DNA of 64,000 nucleotides from positions 83,361 through 147,360 of the forward strand of contig NZ_CAMYMD010000100.1 in NCBI RefSeq assembly GCF_947259555.1. The letters are read 5' to 3'. The translations under genes were made by a program, and so were the position numbers. Below are positions 17,915 to 26,354 of this stretch, piece by piece. Source of the DNA: an uncultured Roseovarius sp. GTDB taxonomy: Bacteria > Pseudomonadota > Alphaproteobacteria > Rhodobacterales > Rhodobacteraceae. The notes beneath the pieces were generated by a model. It had not been told where the DNA came from. It saw only the letters and a list, made by a program, of their open reading frames with translations, and ran no database searches. The number at the start of each line of letters is the position of its first letter. Positions within the stretch are counted from its first letter, which is position 1.

Positions 17915-18961
17915 ATGACCAACCACAAGATTGCCTTGATCCCCGGTGACGGGATCGGAAAGGATGTGACAGAGGCGGCGATGACGGTGATGGACACTGT
18001 TGCCGCCACCGCCGGTTTCAGATTGCAAACAGAGAGCTTTCCATGGTCCTGCGCGCACTATCACGAGACCGGCGCGATGATGCCCGAGGATGGTATCGAG
18101 ACGCTGCGCGCCTTCGATGCCATCTATCTTGGCGCGGTCGGCTGGCCAGACTCGGTGCCGGATGCGGTGTCTTTGCATGGGCTGCTCCTGCCGATCCGCA
18201 AGGCGTTCGACCAATATGCAAACATCCGTCCACACCGTCTTTTGCCCGGCGTCGAGGGCCCGCTGAAATCCGGCGCATTTGACATCCTGTGCATCCGCGA
18301 AAACACCGAAGGCGAATATTCCGGCGCAGGCGGTCGTGTCCATCAGGGGCGCGACAACGAAGTGGCGGTGGAAACCTCTGTCTTTACCCGCAAGGGCGTT
18401 GAACGCATCCTGCGCTTCGGGTTTGAGCAGGCTCGCACGCGGCGCGGTCATCTGACGTCTGTCACCAAGTCGAACGCGCAACAATATTCCATGGTCTTTT
18501 GGGATGAAATGACACGCGCCCTGGCCTCCGAATATCCGGATGTCACGGTCAGCCATATCCATATTGATGCCATGGCCGCCAAAATGGTGATGGCGCCCGA
18601 AACGCTTGATGTGGTCGTGGCCTCCAACCTGTTCGGGGATATCCTGACAGATCTGGGCGCCGCCATTCAGGGCGGGCTCGGCTTTGCCGCTTCGGCCAAT
18701 ATCTGCCCGGACCGCTCTGCGCCGTCGATGTTCGAGCCAGTCCACGGATCGGCCCCCGATATCGCCGGGACAGGGATCGCCAATCCGATCGCGGCAATCT
18801 GGTCGGGTGCAATGATGCTGCATCACCTGGGCGAAACCGCCGCCGCAGACGCAGTCGAACAGGCCATCGCCGCGACCACCGAACAGGGCATTCGCGTGCG
18901 TCCCGGCAGTAACAGCACCGACGAGATCACCAGCGCGGTGATCGCGGCATTGAAAGGCTGA
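17915..18961 (+). CDS. Tartrate/isopropylmalate-type NAD-dependent beta-decarboxylating dehydrogenase
   Basis: A 348-residue member of the isocitrate/isopropylmalate dehydrogenase family. Visible are the N-terminal IALIPGDGIGKDV, the substrate segment CIRENTEGEYSGAGGR, VTKSNAQQYSMVFWDE and the cofactor region EPVHGSAPDIAGTGIANPIA. The length and the SLHGLLLPIRKAFDQYANIRP segment fit tartrate dehydrogenase/decarboxylase (TtuC-like) better than LeuB. The ATG at 17915 has GAAGGGA 5 bases upstream; an earlier ATG at 17888 overlaps the ALDH stop. It probably handles a hydroxy-dicarboxylate made in this pathway. Confidence 0.82.
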   Translation: MTNHKIALIPGDGIGKDVTEAAMTVMDTVAATAGFRLQTESFPWSCAHYHETGAMMPEDGIETLRAFDAIYLGAVGWPDSVPDAVSLHGLLLPIRKAFDQYANIRPHRLLPGVEGPLKSGAFDILCIRENTEGEYSGAGGRVHQGRDNEVAVETSVFTRKGVERILRFGFEQARTRRGHLTSVTKSNAQQYSMVFWDEMTRALASEYPDVTVSHIHIDAMAAKMVMAPETLDVVVASNLFGDILTDLGAAIQGGLGFAASANICPDRSAPSMFEPVHGSAPDIAGTGIANPIAAIWSGAMMLHHLGETAAADAVEQAIAATTEQGIRVRPGSNSTDEITSAVIAALKG

Positions 18962-18964
18962 CCG

Positions 18965-20410
18965 ATGAAACTCTCTGACCCGGATCTGTTCCGTGAGGCC
19001 GCAGTGATCAATGGCGATTGGATTGCGCGCCCCGACATGCAAGTGATCAATCCCGCCAGTGGCACGGCCATGGGCAGCATGCCCGACATCACCGCCGAAG
19101 AAACCACGCGCGCCATCAAGGCCGCTGAGGCGGCTATGATCGATTGGCGCGCCCGCACGCATGCGCAACGGGCCGACATTCTCATGCGCTGGCATGACCT
19201 GTTGTTGCAAAACACCGAAGATCTGGCGCAAATTCTGACAGCGGAGCAAGGCAAACCGCTGGCCGAGGCACGTGGCGAAGTGGCCTATGGCGCCTCGTTC
19301 ATCCGCTGGTTTGCCGAAGAGGCGCGGCGCATTGACGGTGCGATCATCCCCTCGCCCCTGCCCGGCAAAAGGATACTTGCCATGAAAGAGCCCGTGGGGG
19401 TCTGCGCCATCATCACGCCGTGGAACTTTCCGATCGCGATGATCACCCGCAAGGTGGCGCCCGGGCTGGCGGCGGGCTGTACCATGGTGGTCAAACCTTC
19501 TGATTTCACGCCCTACTCTGCTCTTGCGCTGGCTGTTCTGGCCGAGCGGGCCGGCCTGCCTGCGGGTGCGCTCAATGTGCTGACGGGGCGCCCTGAAATC
19601 ATTGGCGAGACCCTGACCGCATCGCCCGTGGTGCGCAAACTCTCGTTTACGGGATCGACGCGGGTCGGCGCACTTCTGGCCGAGCAATGCGCGCCGACAC
19701 TCAAGAAACTCTCGCTCGAACTGGGTGGAAATGCGCCGTTCATCGTGTTCGATGACGCCGATCTGCTTGCTGCGGTAGAAGGGGCGATGCTCTCGAAATT
19801 CCGCAATGGCGGGCAGACTTGCGTCTGCGCGAACCGGATTCTGGTCCAAGCCGGGATCCACGACGAGTTCGTGGCTGCGTTGTGCAAGCGCGTGACCGCG
19901 CTCAGGGTTGGCCCGGGCGACGCCGATGGCACAGATATCGGCCCGATGATCAACGCGGCCGCGACGCGCAAAATCAGCGTGCATGTTGAAGACGCACTGT
20001 CACGCGGTGCGCGACGCGTCACCCCGGCTCGTGACCTGGCGGAGCAATATGCAGACCCCGTGGTGCTCACCGGGGCCACGACAGACATGCAACTCGCGGC
20101 GGAAGAGACCTTTGGCCCGGTGGCCCCCGTGTTCCGCTTTGAAACAGAAGATGAGGCGATGAAGCTCGCGAATGGCACGCCCTATGGCCTTGCCGCCTAT
20201 TTCTACACCCGCGACCTGGCCCGCGCGTTTCGCGTGGGCGAAGCCTTGGAATTCGGCATCGTGGCGCTCAACACCGGTGTCGTCAGCCATGCCGAGGCCC
20301 CGTTCGGCGGGGTAAAGGCGTCTGGCCTCGGTCGCGAGGGCGCGCGCGAAGGGATCGAGGAATATCTTGAAACGAAGGCGTTTCACCTTGGGGGGCTTCG
20401 GGCCCCGTGA
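18965..20410 (+). CDS. gabD: Succinate-semialdehyde dehydrogenase-like ALDH
   Basis: A 481-residue ALDH closest in feel to Gab[64 protein letters not shown], the base Glu in LELGGNAPF and the nucleophile Cys286 in GGQTCVCANR. The paired Cys288 is the redox-sensitive neighbour seen in GabD enzymes. It starts three bases after the previous gene, so the two are co-translated. It would pass succinate to the TCA cycle. It is the last gene of the + strand block. Confidence 0.85.
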   Translation: MKLSDPDLFREAAVINGDWIARPDMQVINPASGTAMGSMPDITAEETTRAIKAAEAAMIDWRARTHAQRADILMRWHDLLLQNTEDLAQILTAEQGKPLAEARGEVAYGASFIRWFAEEARRIDGAIIPSPLPGKRILAMKEPVGVCAIITPWNFPIAMITRKVAPGLAAGCTMVVKPSDFTPYSALALAVLAERAGLPAGALNVLTGRPEIIGETLTASPVVRKLSFTGSTRVGALLAEQCAPTLKKLSLELGGNAPFIVFDDADLLAAVEGAMLSKFRNGGQTCVCANRILVQAGIHDEFVAALCKRVTALRVGPGDADGTDIGPMINAAATRKISVHVEDALSRGARRVTPARDLAEQYADPVVLTGATTDMQLAAEETFGPVAPVFRFETEDEAMKLANGTPYGLAAYFYTRDLARAFRVGEALEFGIVALNTGVVSHAEAPFGGVKASGLGREGAREGIEEYLETKAFHLGGLRAP

Positions 20411-20418
20411 CGCCTGAC

Positions 20419-20444
20419 GGAGAAGCGCACGTAGCCGCTTCTCC
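20419..20444 (+). terminator. Stem-loop downstream of the gabD-like gene
   Basis: GGAGAAGC at 20419-20426 pairs exactly with GCTTCTCC at 20437-20444 around a 10-base loop. It is 8 bases past the stop codon. No T-run follows, so termination is possible but not assured. Confidence 0.45.
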
Positions 20445-20507
20445 AGCGCAGTCTCTTGTCGGCATGGTCATTGAACTGATGTGGGTTTGCCGGAGGCTGT
20501 TTTCAGT

Positions 20508-20611
20508 TAAAGCAATTTCAGAAAAAGTTGATAGACTTTTTCGGTTCGAAATTGCGCAAAAACAATGAACGACAGCGTTACGACTGTTTCAACGAAAAGT
20601 CGAAACGCTGT
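20508..20611. repeat. 104-bp double-hairpin dispersed repeat, copy 2
   Basis: Identical in all 104 positions to 6271-6374, including both hairpins. It again lies between two convergent genes. Identity across a non-coding element 14 kb from its partner means recent spread, gene conversion or strong selection on structure. Confidence 0.9.
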
Positions 20612-20757
20612 CGTTTCGCTGCCACCGGATAGCCGGCGTGAGCTGAAGCAACGGCTCAGCGGTCGTCCATCTCGGCGCGACCGGCCCATCTGCACGCTGC
20701 GGGAACCGCACAGGTCGAATGATGCTGCAACCGGAAGGCAGGTTTGGCAATGAACAT

Positions 20758-21462
20758 TCAGTCCGCCCTCAGCAAGTTGACCAAATCCGGTTCGGCCTTG
20801 TGGGGTCGGGTAAAGTCGAGATCCAGCCGGATGTGTTCAAGATGTTCTCGTGTGAGCTTTGAGGCGCGCTTGACGTTTCGGGCTTCGATGGCTTCGAGGA
20901 TTTGTTCGTGCTCGTCGTCGCGGCAGCAAGACGGCCGCCCCGAGCCGAACATGGCTACAATCAGCGACGTGCGTGTCACCAGTTCACGAAGCGTTCGGGT
21001 CAGAAAGGCGTTTCCTGACACCGTTGCGACGAGAACGTGGAATTCGCCGGACAGTCTGATGATTTCCTGACGGTTTTCGGACTGGCGCGCCTGTTTTTCC
21101 TTGTTGATATGCTCATTCAGCGTCTCGAGGCCCTGTTCGTCGATGCTTTCCGCTGCTTTGGCAGTCAGGCTGGGCTCGATGTGAATCCGTGCCTCGAACA
21201 CCTCGTCCGCGTCTTTCTGGTCCGGGCAGGCCACAAAAGCCCCACGGTTGGATCGAAGCTCGACAATTCCCCGGCTCGCCAGCAGCAGCAGCGCCCGGCG
21301 CGCCTTCATCCGGCCAACCCCGAAACTTTCGCAAATGGTTGATTCGCTCAGCTTGGTCATCGGGGCCAATGCCTGCTGCATCACCGCGCTATAGATCCGG
21401 TCCACAATCTTATGCTCATCGTTCAGCGACGATTTCGTGTCATGAATGTGCCGAACTGCCAT
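20758..21462 (-). CDS. GntR-family (FadR-type) transcriptional regulator
   Basis: A 234-residue regulator. The N-terminal winged helix reads VDRIYSAVMQQALAPMTKLSESTICESFGVGRMKARRALLLLASRGIVELRSNRGAFVA, followed by an all-helical FCD effector domain (EARIHIEPSLTAKAAE, FHVLVATVSGNAFLTRTLRELVTRTSLI). The frame extends upstream, but the ATG at 21462 follows GGAGGCTGAGG and starts just before the HTH. It is divergent from an ABC importer operon, and a 14-bp palindrome sits in that operon's promoter, so repression released by a small organic ligand is likely. Confidence 0.88.
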   Translation of the reverse strand: MAVRHIHDTKSSLNDEHKIVDRIYSAVMQQALAPMTKLSESTICESFGVGRMKARRALLLLASRGIVELRSNRGAFVACPDQKDADEVFEARIHIEPSLTAKAAESIDEQGLETLNEHINKEKQARQSENRQEIIRLSGEFHVLVATVSGNAFLTRTLRELVTRTSLIVAMFGSGRPSCCRDDEHEQILEAIEARNVKRASKLTREHLEHIRLDLDFTRPHKAEPDLVNLLRAD

Positions 21463-21523
21463 TGCCTCAGCCTCCGATTCTATTTCGATTTCAGTATGTT
21501 TGAACAGCACGCTACAGCCAAAT

Positions 21524-21578
21524 CGTGTCAACGAGAATACTATAAGTTGCCGACGAATACGATTCAATCGTTGACACG
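21524..21578. promoter_or_regulatory. 11-bp inverted repeat in the gntR/importer divergent region
   Basis: CGTGTCAACGA at 21524-21534 is the exact reverse complement of TCGTTGACACG at 21568-21578. Each arm holds a TTGACA-like -35 hexamer, facing opposite ways. It may be a pair of divergent promoters or a second binding site for the regulator. Confidence 0.45.
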
Positions 21579-21599
21579 GATTGTTAACAATCGTTTTAC
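21571..21599 (+). promoter_or_regulatory. Predicted promoter of the importer operon with a repressor palindrome in its spacer
   Basis: The -35 element is a perfect TTGACA at 21571-21576 and a weak -10, TTTTAC, lies at 21594-21599, 17 bases apart. The spacer contains the perfect 14-bp palindrome GATTGTTAACAATC at 21579-21592. A repressor bound there would block RNA polymerase, and GntR/FadR proteins bind such short AT-rich palindromes. Confidence 0.55.
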
Positions 21600-21680
21600 T
21601 TGTGTCAGCCTGCCAACGCAAGATGGCCTCGGCAATCCGGCTCGCTACACGTCGGGTGAAGTTCAACGGAGGAGAAAATC

Positions 21681-22868
21681 ATGAAACGCAGAACAGTTCT
21701 GAAGTCCGCTGCGGCAGCGGCGGCCTTGTCCGCTCTAACGGCCACCGGCGCGCTGGCAGAAAACCCGACACTGAAGATCGGGTTCGTCGGCGTCACAAGC
21801 GGCCCGGCCGCGGCCTGGGGAATTTCCAACCAGCGCTCGATGGAGGTGCGGGCAGACTGGATCAACGAAACCGGTGGCTACACAATCGGTGATACCACTT
21901 ATGACATTGAAATCGTGTCGTTCGATGACCAAAAGGACCCCAAGCGCGCCATCGCCGGCATGGAGAAGATGGCGCAGGAAGGCATCCATTACGTGGTCGG
22001 GCCGAACGTGGATGACGGCGCCGCCGCCGTGCGTCCCGTGGCCGAGGCCAACGGGATCATGTACTTCCCCTATGCCTTCCCGAAATCGCTGTATTCGGCC
22101 CCGGCGTCAAATGCGGTTCTGGGTATGGTCGCCAACTATCAGTCCGGCCCGGCCATCTACAAATATCTGATGGAAAACGAGGGCGTCGAAACCGTCGCGT
22201 TTATCGCCGCCAATGAATCCGACCCGCTTAGCCAGCGGGACGGCGGTGTCGCCGCCGCCAAGGAGCTTGGGCTGGAAATTGTCTCGGACAACATCACCTA
22301 CCAGGTCGATACGACCGACTTCACCCCCGTGCTGACTCCGGTGATGCGGTCACAACCTGACTTGCTGGTTCTGTCCGGGGTTTCGCCCGCCAACGCACCG
22401 CAGCTGATCCGCTCGGCACGCGAGCTGGGATTCCAGGGGGTGATCTCGACGGAAACCGCGCAGGATGCGCAGGTTCTGCGCGAAGGTGCCGGTGATCTGG
22501 CCAACGGATTCATCTCGGTTGGTGGGGCTTCGACACCGGAACTGGCATCGGACATGATGCGCGAATTCGTGCAGCGCTACACCGATATGTTCGGCGAATA
22601 TAACGACGAGTCGAACACCAAGGTCTACGCTCTCGAATACATCCTCGAAACTCTGAAGGCAGACCCGCCCGCCATCGACGATGTTGACGCCTTCCAGGCG
22701 ACCATGGACACGTTCGAAGCGCCGAACCCCTACATGGTTGGTGACGCCAAGCTGCGCTACGTGGGGATGACCTCGTTCGGCCAGAAGCGTCAGCTCGCCG
22801 TGCCGCTCGTCGTCAATGTCTACCAGGACGGAGAGTTCGAAACCCTCTTCGTCGCGGAAGTCGACTAA
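21681..22868 (+). CDS. Substrate-binding protein of a branched-chain/urea-type ABC importer
   Basis: A 395-residue periplasmic protein of the Peripla_BP_6 family. The N-terminus MKRRTVLKSAAAAAALSALTATGALA is a signal with a Tat-like RRTVLK motif. The body begins LKIGFVGVTSGPAAAWG and has the ligand-binding stretches GPNVDDGAAAVRPVAEANGIMYFPYAF and VLSGVSPANAPQLIRSA. A strong GGAGGAGA site precedes the ATG. Families of this type bind branched-chain amino acids, amides or urea; the ligand here is unknown. First gene of a six-gene operon. Confidence 0.88.
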   Translation: MKRRTVLKSAAAAAALSALTATGALAENPTLKIGFVGVTSGPAAAWGISNQRSMEVRADWINETGGYTIGDTTYDIEIVSFDDQKDPKRAIAGMEKMAQEGIHYVVGPNVDDGAAAVRPVAEANGIMYFPYAFPKSLYSAPASNAVLGMVANYQSGPAIYKYLMENEGVETVAFIAANESDPLSQRDGGVAAAKELGLEIVSDNITYQVDTTDFTPVLTPVMRSQPDLLVLSGVSPANAPQLIRSARELGFQGVISTETAQDAQVLREGAGDLANGFISVGGASTPELASDMMREFVQRYTDMFGEYNDESNTKVYALEYILETLKADPPAIDDVDAFQATMDTFEAPNPYMVGDAKLRYVGMTSFGQKRQLAVPLVVNVYQDGEFETLFVAEVD

Positions 22869-22980
22869 GGGTCCACCTCTGATCCGATCGGGGTTTCCTC
22901 GATCGGATCATCCTGAACTCCGGGCCGGCAACCGGGCCTGTAGTCACCAAAATCACCAAGAAATATCCGGCGGGGACGGT

Positions 22981-23850
22981 ATGGAACAAATTCTTGCAAA
23001 CGGGATCTACCTGGGCTCGCAATACGCGATGATCGCCCTTGGTCTGACCCTGATATTTGCCCTGATGAACGTGCTCAACTTTGCCCATGGGCAGATGTAC
23101 GTTCTGGGCGGGTTCGTCACGTATACTTTCTATGGGCAGATGGGGTTTCCCTTTGTCGTGGGGCTTTTGATGTCTTGCGTCACTCTTTTCGTATTGGGTG
23201 CGCTGATCGAGAAGTTTCTTTTTGGACCGGTGATCAAACGATCATCCCGGGAAGAAAGCACCATGCTCCTGGCTGCCGGGCTCGCGTTCTTCCTGGACGC
23301 GGTCATCCTGCTGGTTTTCGGAGAGAAACAGCGCGGTGTGCCAAAGATCGTAGACGGCGTGTTCAACTGGGACTTCCGGTTGATCATGCCCTATGACCGC
23401 ATCCTGATCTGCGTCCTCGCCATCATTTCGATCGTCGGTTTCATTCTGTTCATGCAGTACACCAAGACCGGTCGCGCCCTGCGCGCCTTGGCGCAGGACC
23501 GGACCGCCGCCCAGCTGATGGGCGTGAATGTCGATCGCTATTCGATGATTGGCTTTGCCCTCGGGGCGATGCTGGCCGGCCTTGTTGGCGGGCTGCTTGT
23601 CACCATAACCGGCATCAATCTCGGGATGGGCGGGCCGACCTCGATCAAGGCCTTCATGATGGTAATGATCGGCGGGGCCGGTGTGATCTCCGGCGCGATT
23701 GCCGGTGGGATCATCCTCGGCTTCCTGGAAGCCATCGGTCTCGCGGTTCTCTACCAATATGGCGACATCACCTATCTGCTGATCTTTGTGTCGCTGATGA
23801 TTTTCCTGGCCTTCCGCCCGCAAGGGCTGATGGGAAAGCCGTGGGGTTGA
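22981..23850 (+). CDS. ABC importer permease, LivH type
   Basis: A 289-residue inner-membrane protein with the LivH start MEQILANGIYLGSQYAMIALGLTLIFALMNVLNFAHGQMYVLGG, about eight hydrophobic segments and the loop TGRALRALAQDRTAAQLMGVNVDR that contacts the ATPase. The ATG at 22981 follows a GGCGGGGA site and starts at the conserved N-terminus; the frame upstream is not conserved. The 112-base gap after the binding-protein gene has no clear stem-loop. Confidence 0.9.
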   Translation: MEQILANGIYLGSQYAMIALGLTLIFALMNVLNFAHGQMYVLGGFVTYTFYGQMGFPFVVGLLMSCVTLFVLGALIEKFLFGPVIKRSSREESTMLLAAGLAFFLDAVILLVFGEKQRGVPKIVDGVFNWDFRLIMPYDRILICVLAIISIVGFILFMQYTKTGRALRALAQDRTAAQLMGVNVDRYSMIGFALGAMLAGLVGGLLVTITGINLGMGGPTSIKAFMMVMIGGAGVISGAIAGGIILGFLEAIGLAVLYQYGDITYLLIFVSLMIFLAFRPQGLMGKPWG

Positions 23851-23854
23851 TAAG

Positions 23855-24841
23855 ATGTTGAAACTATCACTGACTCAATGGATCGGTGCTGGCGTATTTT
23901 TTGCCGCTGTTTTCGTGGTGGCGCCGGTCACAATCGCCGTACTTGGACGAACCGATCTTTTCTACACCCTGACATCCGTGGGGCTGCTGGCCATTGCCAG
24001 CGCCGGAGTCTGGCTGACCTTCTATATCGGACGGATCAATATCGGCCAGGGGGCATTTGCGCTGTTGGGCGCTTATGTCTCGGCCATTCTGGTCACCAAG
24101 GCGGGGATGTCATTCTGGATATCGCTGCCCATCGCAGGCCTGTTCGCGGCCTTCGTGGCGGTGCTGATCGGGCTGCCGATCCTGCGGCTGAAAGGCGTCT
24201 ACTTTGCCATGATCACCCTGGTTCTGACGCAGGTCTTCACGTTGACCGCTCTGGCGTTACCGATCACCAACGGTGCCAAGGGCATAACGTCCATACCGCT
24301 GCCGGGGGAGTTGTCTGTCCTTGGGCTCACGCTCATTCCCGATTTTGCCACGCTGGATAACCCACGCCAAGCCTTCTATTACACGACCGCCGTGCTGATG
24401 GTCCTGACATTCGCGGCCATGTACCGGCTGGTCAATTCGCGGCTCGGCCACCTGTGCCGGTCGATGCAGCAGAACGAGGAACTGGCCAGCTCCATCGGGG
24501 TCAACATCGCCTATATCCGGATCGTAATCTACGCAATCGCCTCGTTCTTTGGCGGTGTCGGCGGCGCGATGTTCGGCTCAATCGCACAATCGGTCTATCC
24601 GTCCAGTTTTCAGGTCGCCGACAGTGTCAACTTCATGCTGAACTGCTTCCTTGGCGGGCTGGGATACGTATTCGGGCCAATGCTTGGCACGTTTGTTCTC
24701 TATTTCGGATGGGACCTGCTGTTCGAGTTCGGCAAGTACCAGATGCTGATCTATTCCAGCGTGCTGATCTTCCTCATACTCGTCTTGCCCAATGGTCTGT
24801 TGAGCCTGCGGCTGTCAAAAAAGAGAGGGCAGGATAAATGA
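23855..24841 (+). CDS. ABC importer permease, LivM type
   Basis: A 328-residue inner-membrane protein with the LivM features NIGQGAFALLGAYVSAIL near residue 64, PILRLKGVYFAMITLVLTQV, and the coupling loop SRLGHLCRSMQQNEELASSIGVN. It pairs with the LivH-type permease four bases upstream. Its stop overlaps the ATPase start as ATGA. Confidence 0.9.
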   Translation: MLKLSLTQWIGAGVFFAAVFVVAPVTIAVLGRTDLFYTLTSVGLLAIASAGVWLTFYIGRINIGQGAFALLGAYVSAILVTKAGMSFWISLPIAGLFAAFVAVLIGLPILRLKGVYFAMITLVLTQVFTLTALALPITNGAKGITSIPLPGELSVLGLTLIPDFATLDNPRQAFYYTTAVLMVLTFAAMYRLVNSRLGHLCRSMQQNEELASSIGVNIAYIRIVIYAIASFFGGVGGAMFGSIAQSVYPSSFQVADSVNFMLNCFLGGLGYVFGPMLGTFVLYFGWDLLFEFGKYQMLIYSSVLIFLILVLPNGLLSLRLSKKRGQDK

Positions 24842-25620
24842 GCGCGCTTCTCGAAATCAATCACGTCACCAAGAAGTTCGGCGGCCTGACGGCGAACAAT
24901 GACATCACCTTCAGCGTGCATGAAAACGAAATCCTGTCGGTAATCGGGCCCAATGGCGCGGGCAAGTCGACGCTGTTCAAGATGATCTCGTCCTTCCTGC
25001 CCACCACAAATGGAGAGGTTCTCTTCAAGGGCGAGCGCATCTCGAACCTCAGGCCGCATATCGTGGCCCGCAAGGGAATCGTGCGCACCTTTCAGGAAAC
25101 CACGATTTTCAAGTCGATGACGGTGCGCGAAAGTATCATCGTCGCCCAGCATCTGCGCGCCAAGGCTTCGCTGGCCGGGTATTTCTGGGGCACCAAAACC
25201 GCGCATGAGGATGTCGAGAGCTTTGGCCACTACGCCGACGATCTGATCGAGTTTCTGGGGATGTCGGAAATCGCGGGCGAACAGGCATCGAACCTGCCTC
25301 AGGGCAACCTGCGTGCGCTCGGAATCGCGATCGGGCTGGCGACCGACCCGAAGGTCTTGCTGCTGGATGAGCCTTTCGCCGGGATGAACCACGATGAAAC
25401 CATGAGCATGGTCGATCTGGTCCGCAAGGTGCGCGACGAACGCGAGGTGACGGTGCTTCTGGTCGAACACGATATGTCCGCGGTGATGAAAATTTCCGAC
25501 CGGATCGTCGTGCTCAATTTCGGCGAGATGATCGCCGAGGGCACCCCGTTGGAAATCCAGAACGACGAGCGCGTGATCGAGGCTTATCTCGGCAGTGCCG
25601 ACGACGAGATAGGGATCTGA
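24838..25620 (+). CDS. ABC importer ATPase, LivG type
   Basis: A 260-residue ATPase with Walker A GPNGAGKST near residue 38, Walker B VLLLDEPFAGMN and the H-loop VEHDMSAVM. The usual LSGGQ signature is replaced by LPQGNLRALGIA; an LPQG-type variant is common in LivG proteins, so the protein should still be active. It forms a heterodimer with the LivF-type chain that follows. Confidence 0.9.
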   Translation: MSALLEINHVTKKFGGLTANNDITFSVHENEILSVIGPNGAGKSTLFKMISSFLPTTNGEVLFKGERISNLRPHIVARKGIVRTFQETTIFKSMTVRESIIVAQHLRAKASLAGYFWGTKTAHEDVESFGHYADDLIEFLGMSEIAGEQASNLPQGNLRALGIAIGLATDPKVLLLDEPFAGMNHDETMSMVDLVRKVRDEREVTVLLVEHDMSAVMKISDRIVVLNFGEMIAEGTPLEIQNDERVIEAYLGSADDEIGI

Positions 25621-25623
25621 ACC

Positions 25624-26346
25624 ATGGGCAAGATGTTGGAATTCAAGGATGTCGAACTCTACTACGATCACGTATATGCGCTGAAAGGTGTTTCGATCGA
25701 TCTTGAGCAGGGCGAAACCGTGGCCCTGATCGGCGCGAACGGGGCCGGGAAAAGCTCGATTCTACGGGCGATCACCGGATTGGCCAAACCGAGGTCGGGC
25801 AGCGTTCATTTCGAAGGGCGGCAGATCGACGGGACAAACCCCGCTGACATTGTGGCGGCTGGCATCGCAATGGTGCCCGAAGGCCGCCGCGTGTTCCCGT
25901 ATATGAGCGTCAAGGACAACCTTCTGATGGGCGCGTTCGCGCGGGCCAAGAACTCTGGCGTTCAGGACACGCTCGATAGCGTTCTGGACCGCTTTCCCCG
26001 CCTGAAGGAACGGTACAAGCAATCGGCAGGAACGCTGTCGGGCGGCGAGCAGCAGATGATGGTGATTGGCCGTGCATTGATGGCAAGGCCGCGGCTCTTG
26101 CTGCTTGACGAGCCGTCACTCGGGATTGCGCCCAAGCTGGTTCAGGACATTGCCCGTTCGATTGTGGCGATCAACCGGGATGAGGGTGTCTCGGTGCTGC
26201 TTGTCGAACAGAACTCGCGCATGGCGCTGTCGATTTCGAACCGGGCCTACGCGCTGAGCACCGGAAACGTGGTGATCGAGGGCAATTCCAAGGAGTTGCT
26301 GCACGACGACCGGATCAAGGCCGCCTATCTTGGCGGCGAAGTATAG
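25624..26346 (+). CDS. ABC importer ATPase, LivF type
   Basis: A 240-residue ATPase with Walker A GANGAGKSS, signature LSGGEQQMM, Walker B LLLLDEPSLGIAP and an H-loop replaced by VEQNSR, as is normal in LivF. It starts three bases after the LivG-type gene and completes the importer. Confidence 0.9.
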   Translation: MGKMLEFKDVELYYDHVYALKGVSIDLEQGETVALIGANGAGKSSILRAITGLAKPRSGSVHFEGRQIDGTNPADIVAAGIAMVPEGRRVFPYMSVKDNLLMGAFARAKNSGVQDTLDSVLDRFPRLKERYKQSAGTLSGGEQQMMVIGRALMARPRLLLLDEPSLGIAPKLVQDIARSIVAINRDEGVSVLLVEQNSRMALSISNRAYALSTGNVVIEGNSKELLHDDRIKAAYLGGEV

Positions 26347-26354
26347 AGGGCGGC

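Larger units (their letters stand above)
20411..20757. other. 347-base convergent intergenic region
   Basis: It contains a hairpin just after the ALDH stop (20419-20444) and the second copy of the 104-bp repeat (20508-20611). I see nothing recognisable in the remaining 20612-20757 stretch, which runs up to the end of the opposite-strand GntR gene. Confidence 0.8.

Noticed and set aside
17846..19984. 712-residue open frame on the minus strand
   Set aside because: Antisense to the tartrate-type and SSADH-like dehydrogenases, with His/Arg-rich low-information peptide; a GC-bias artefact.
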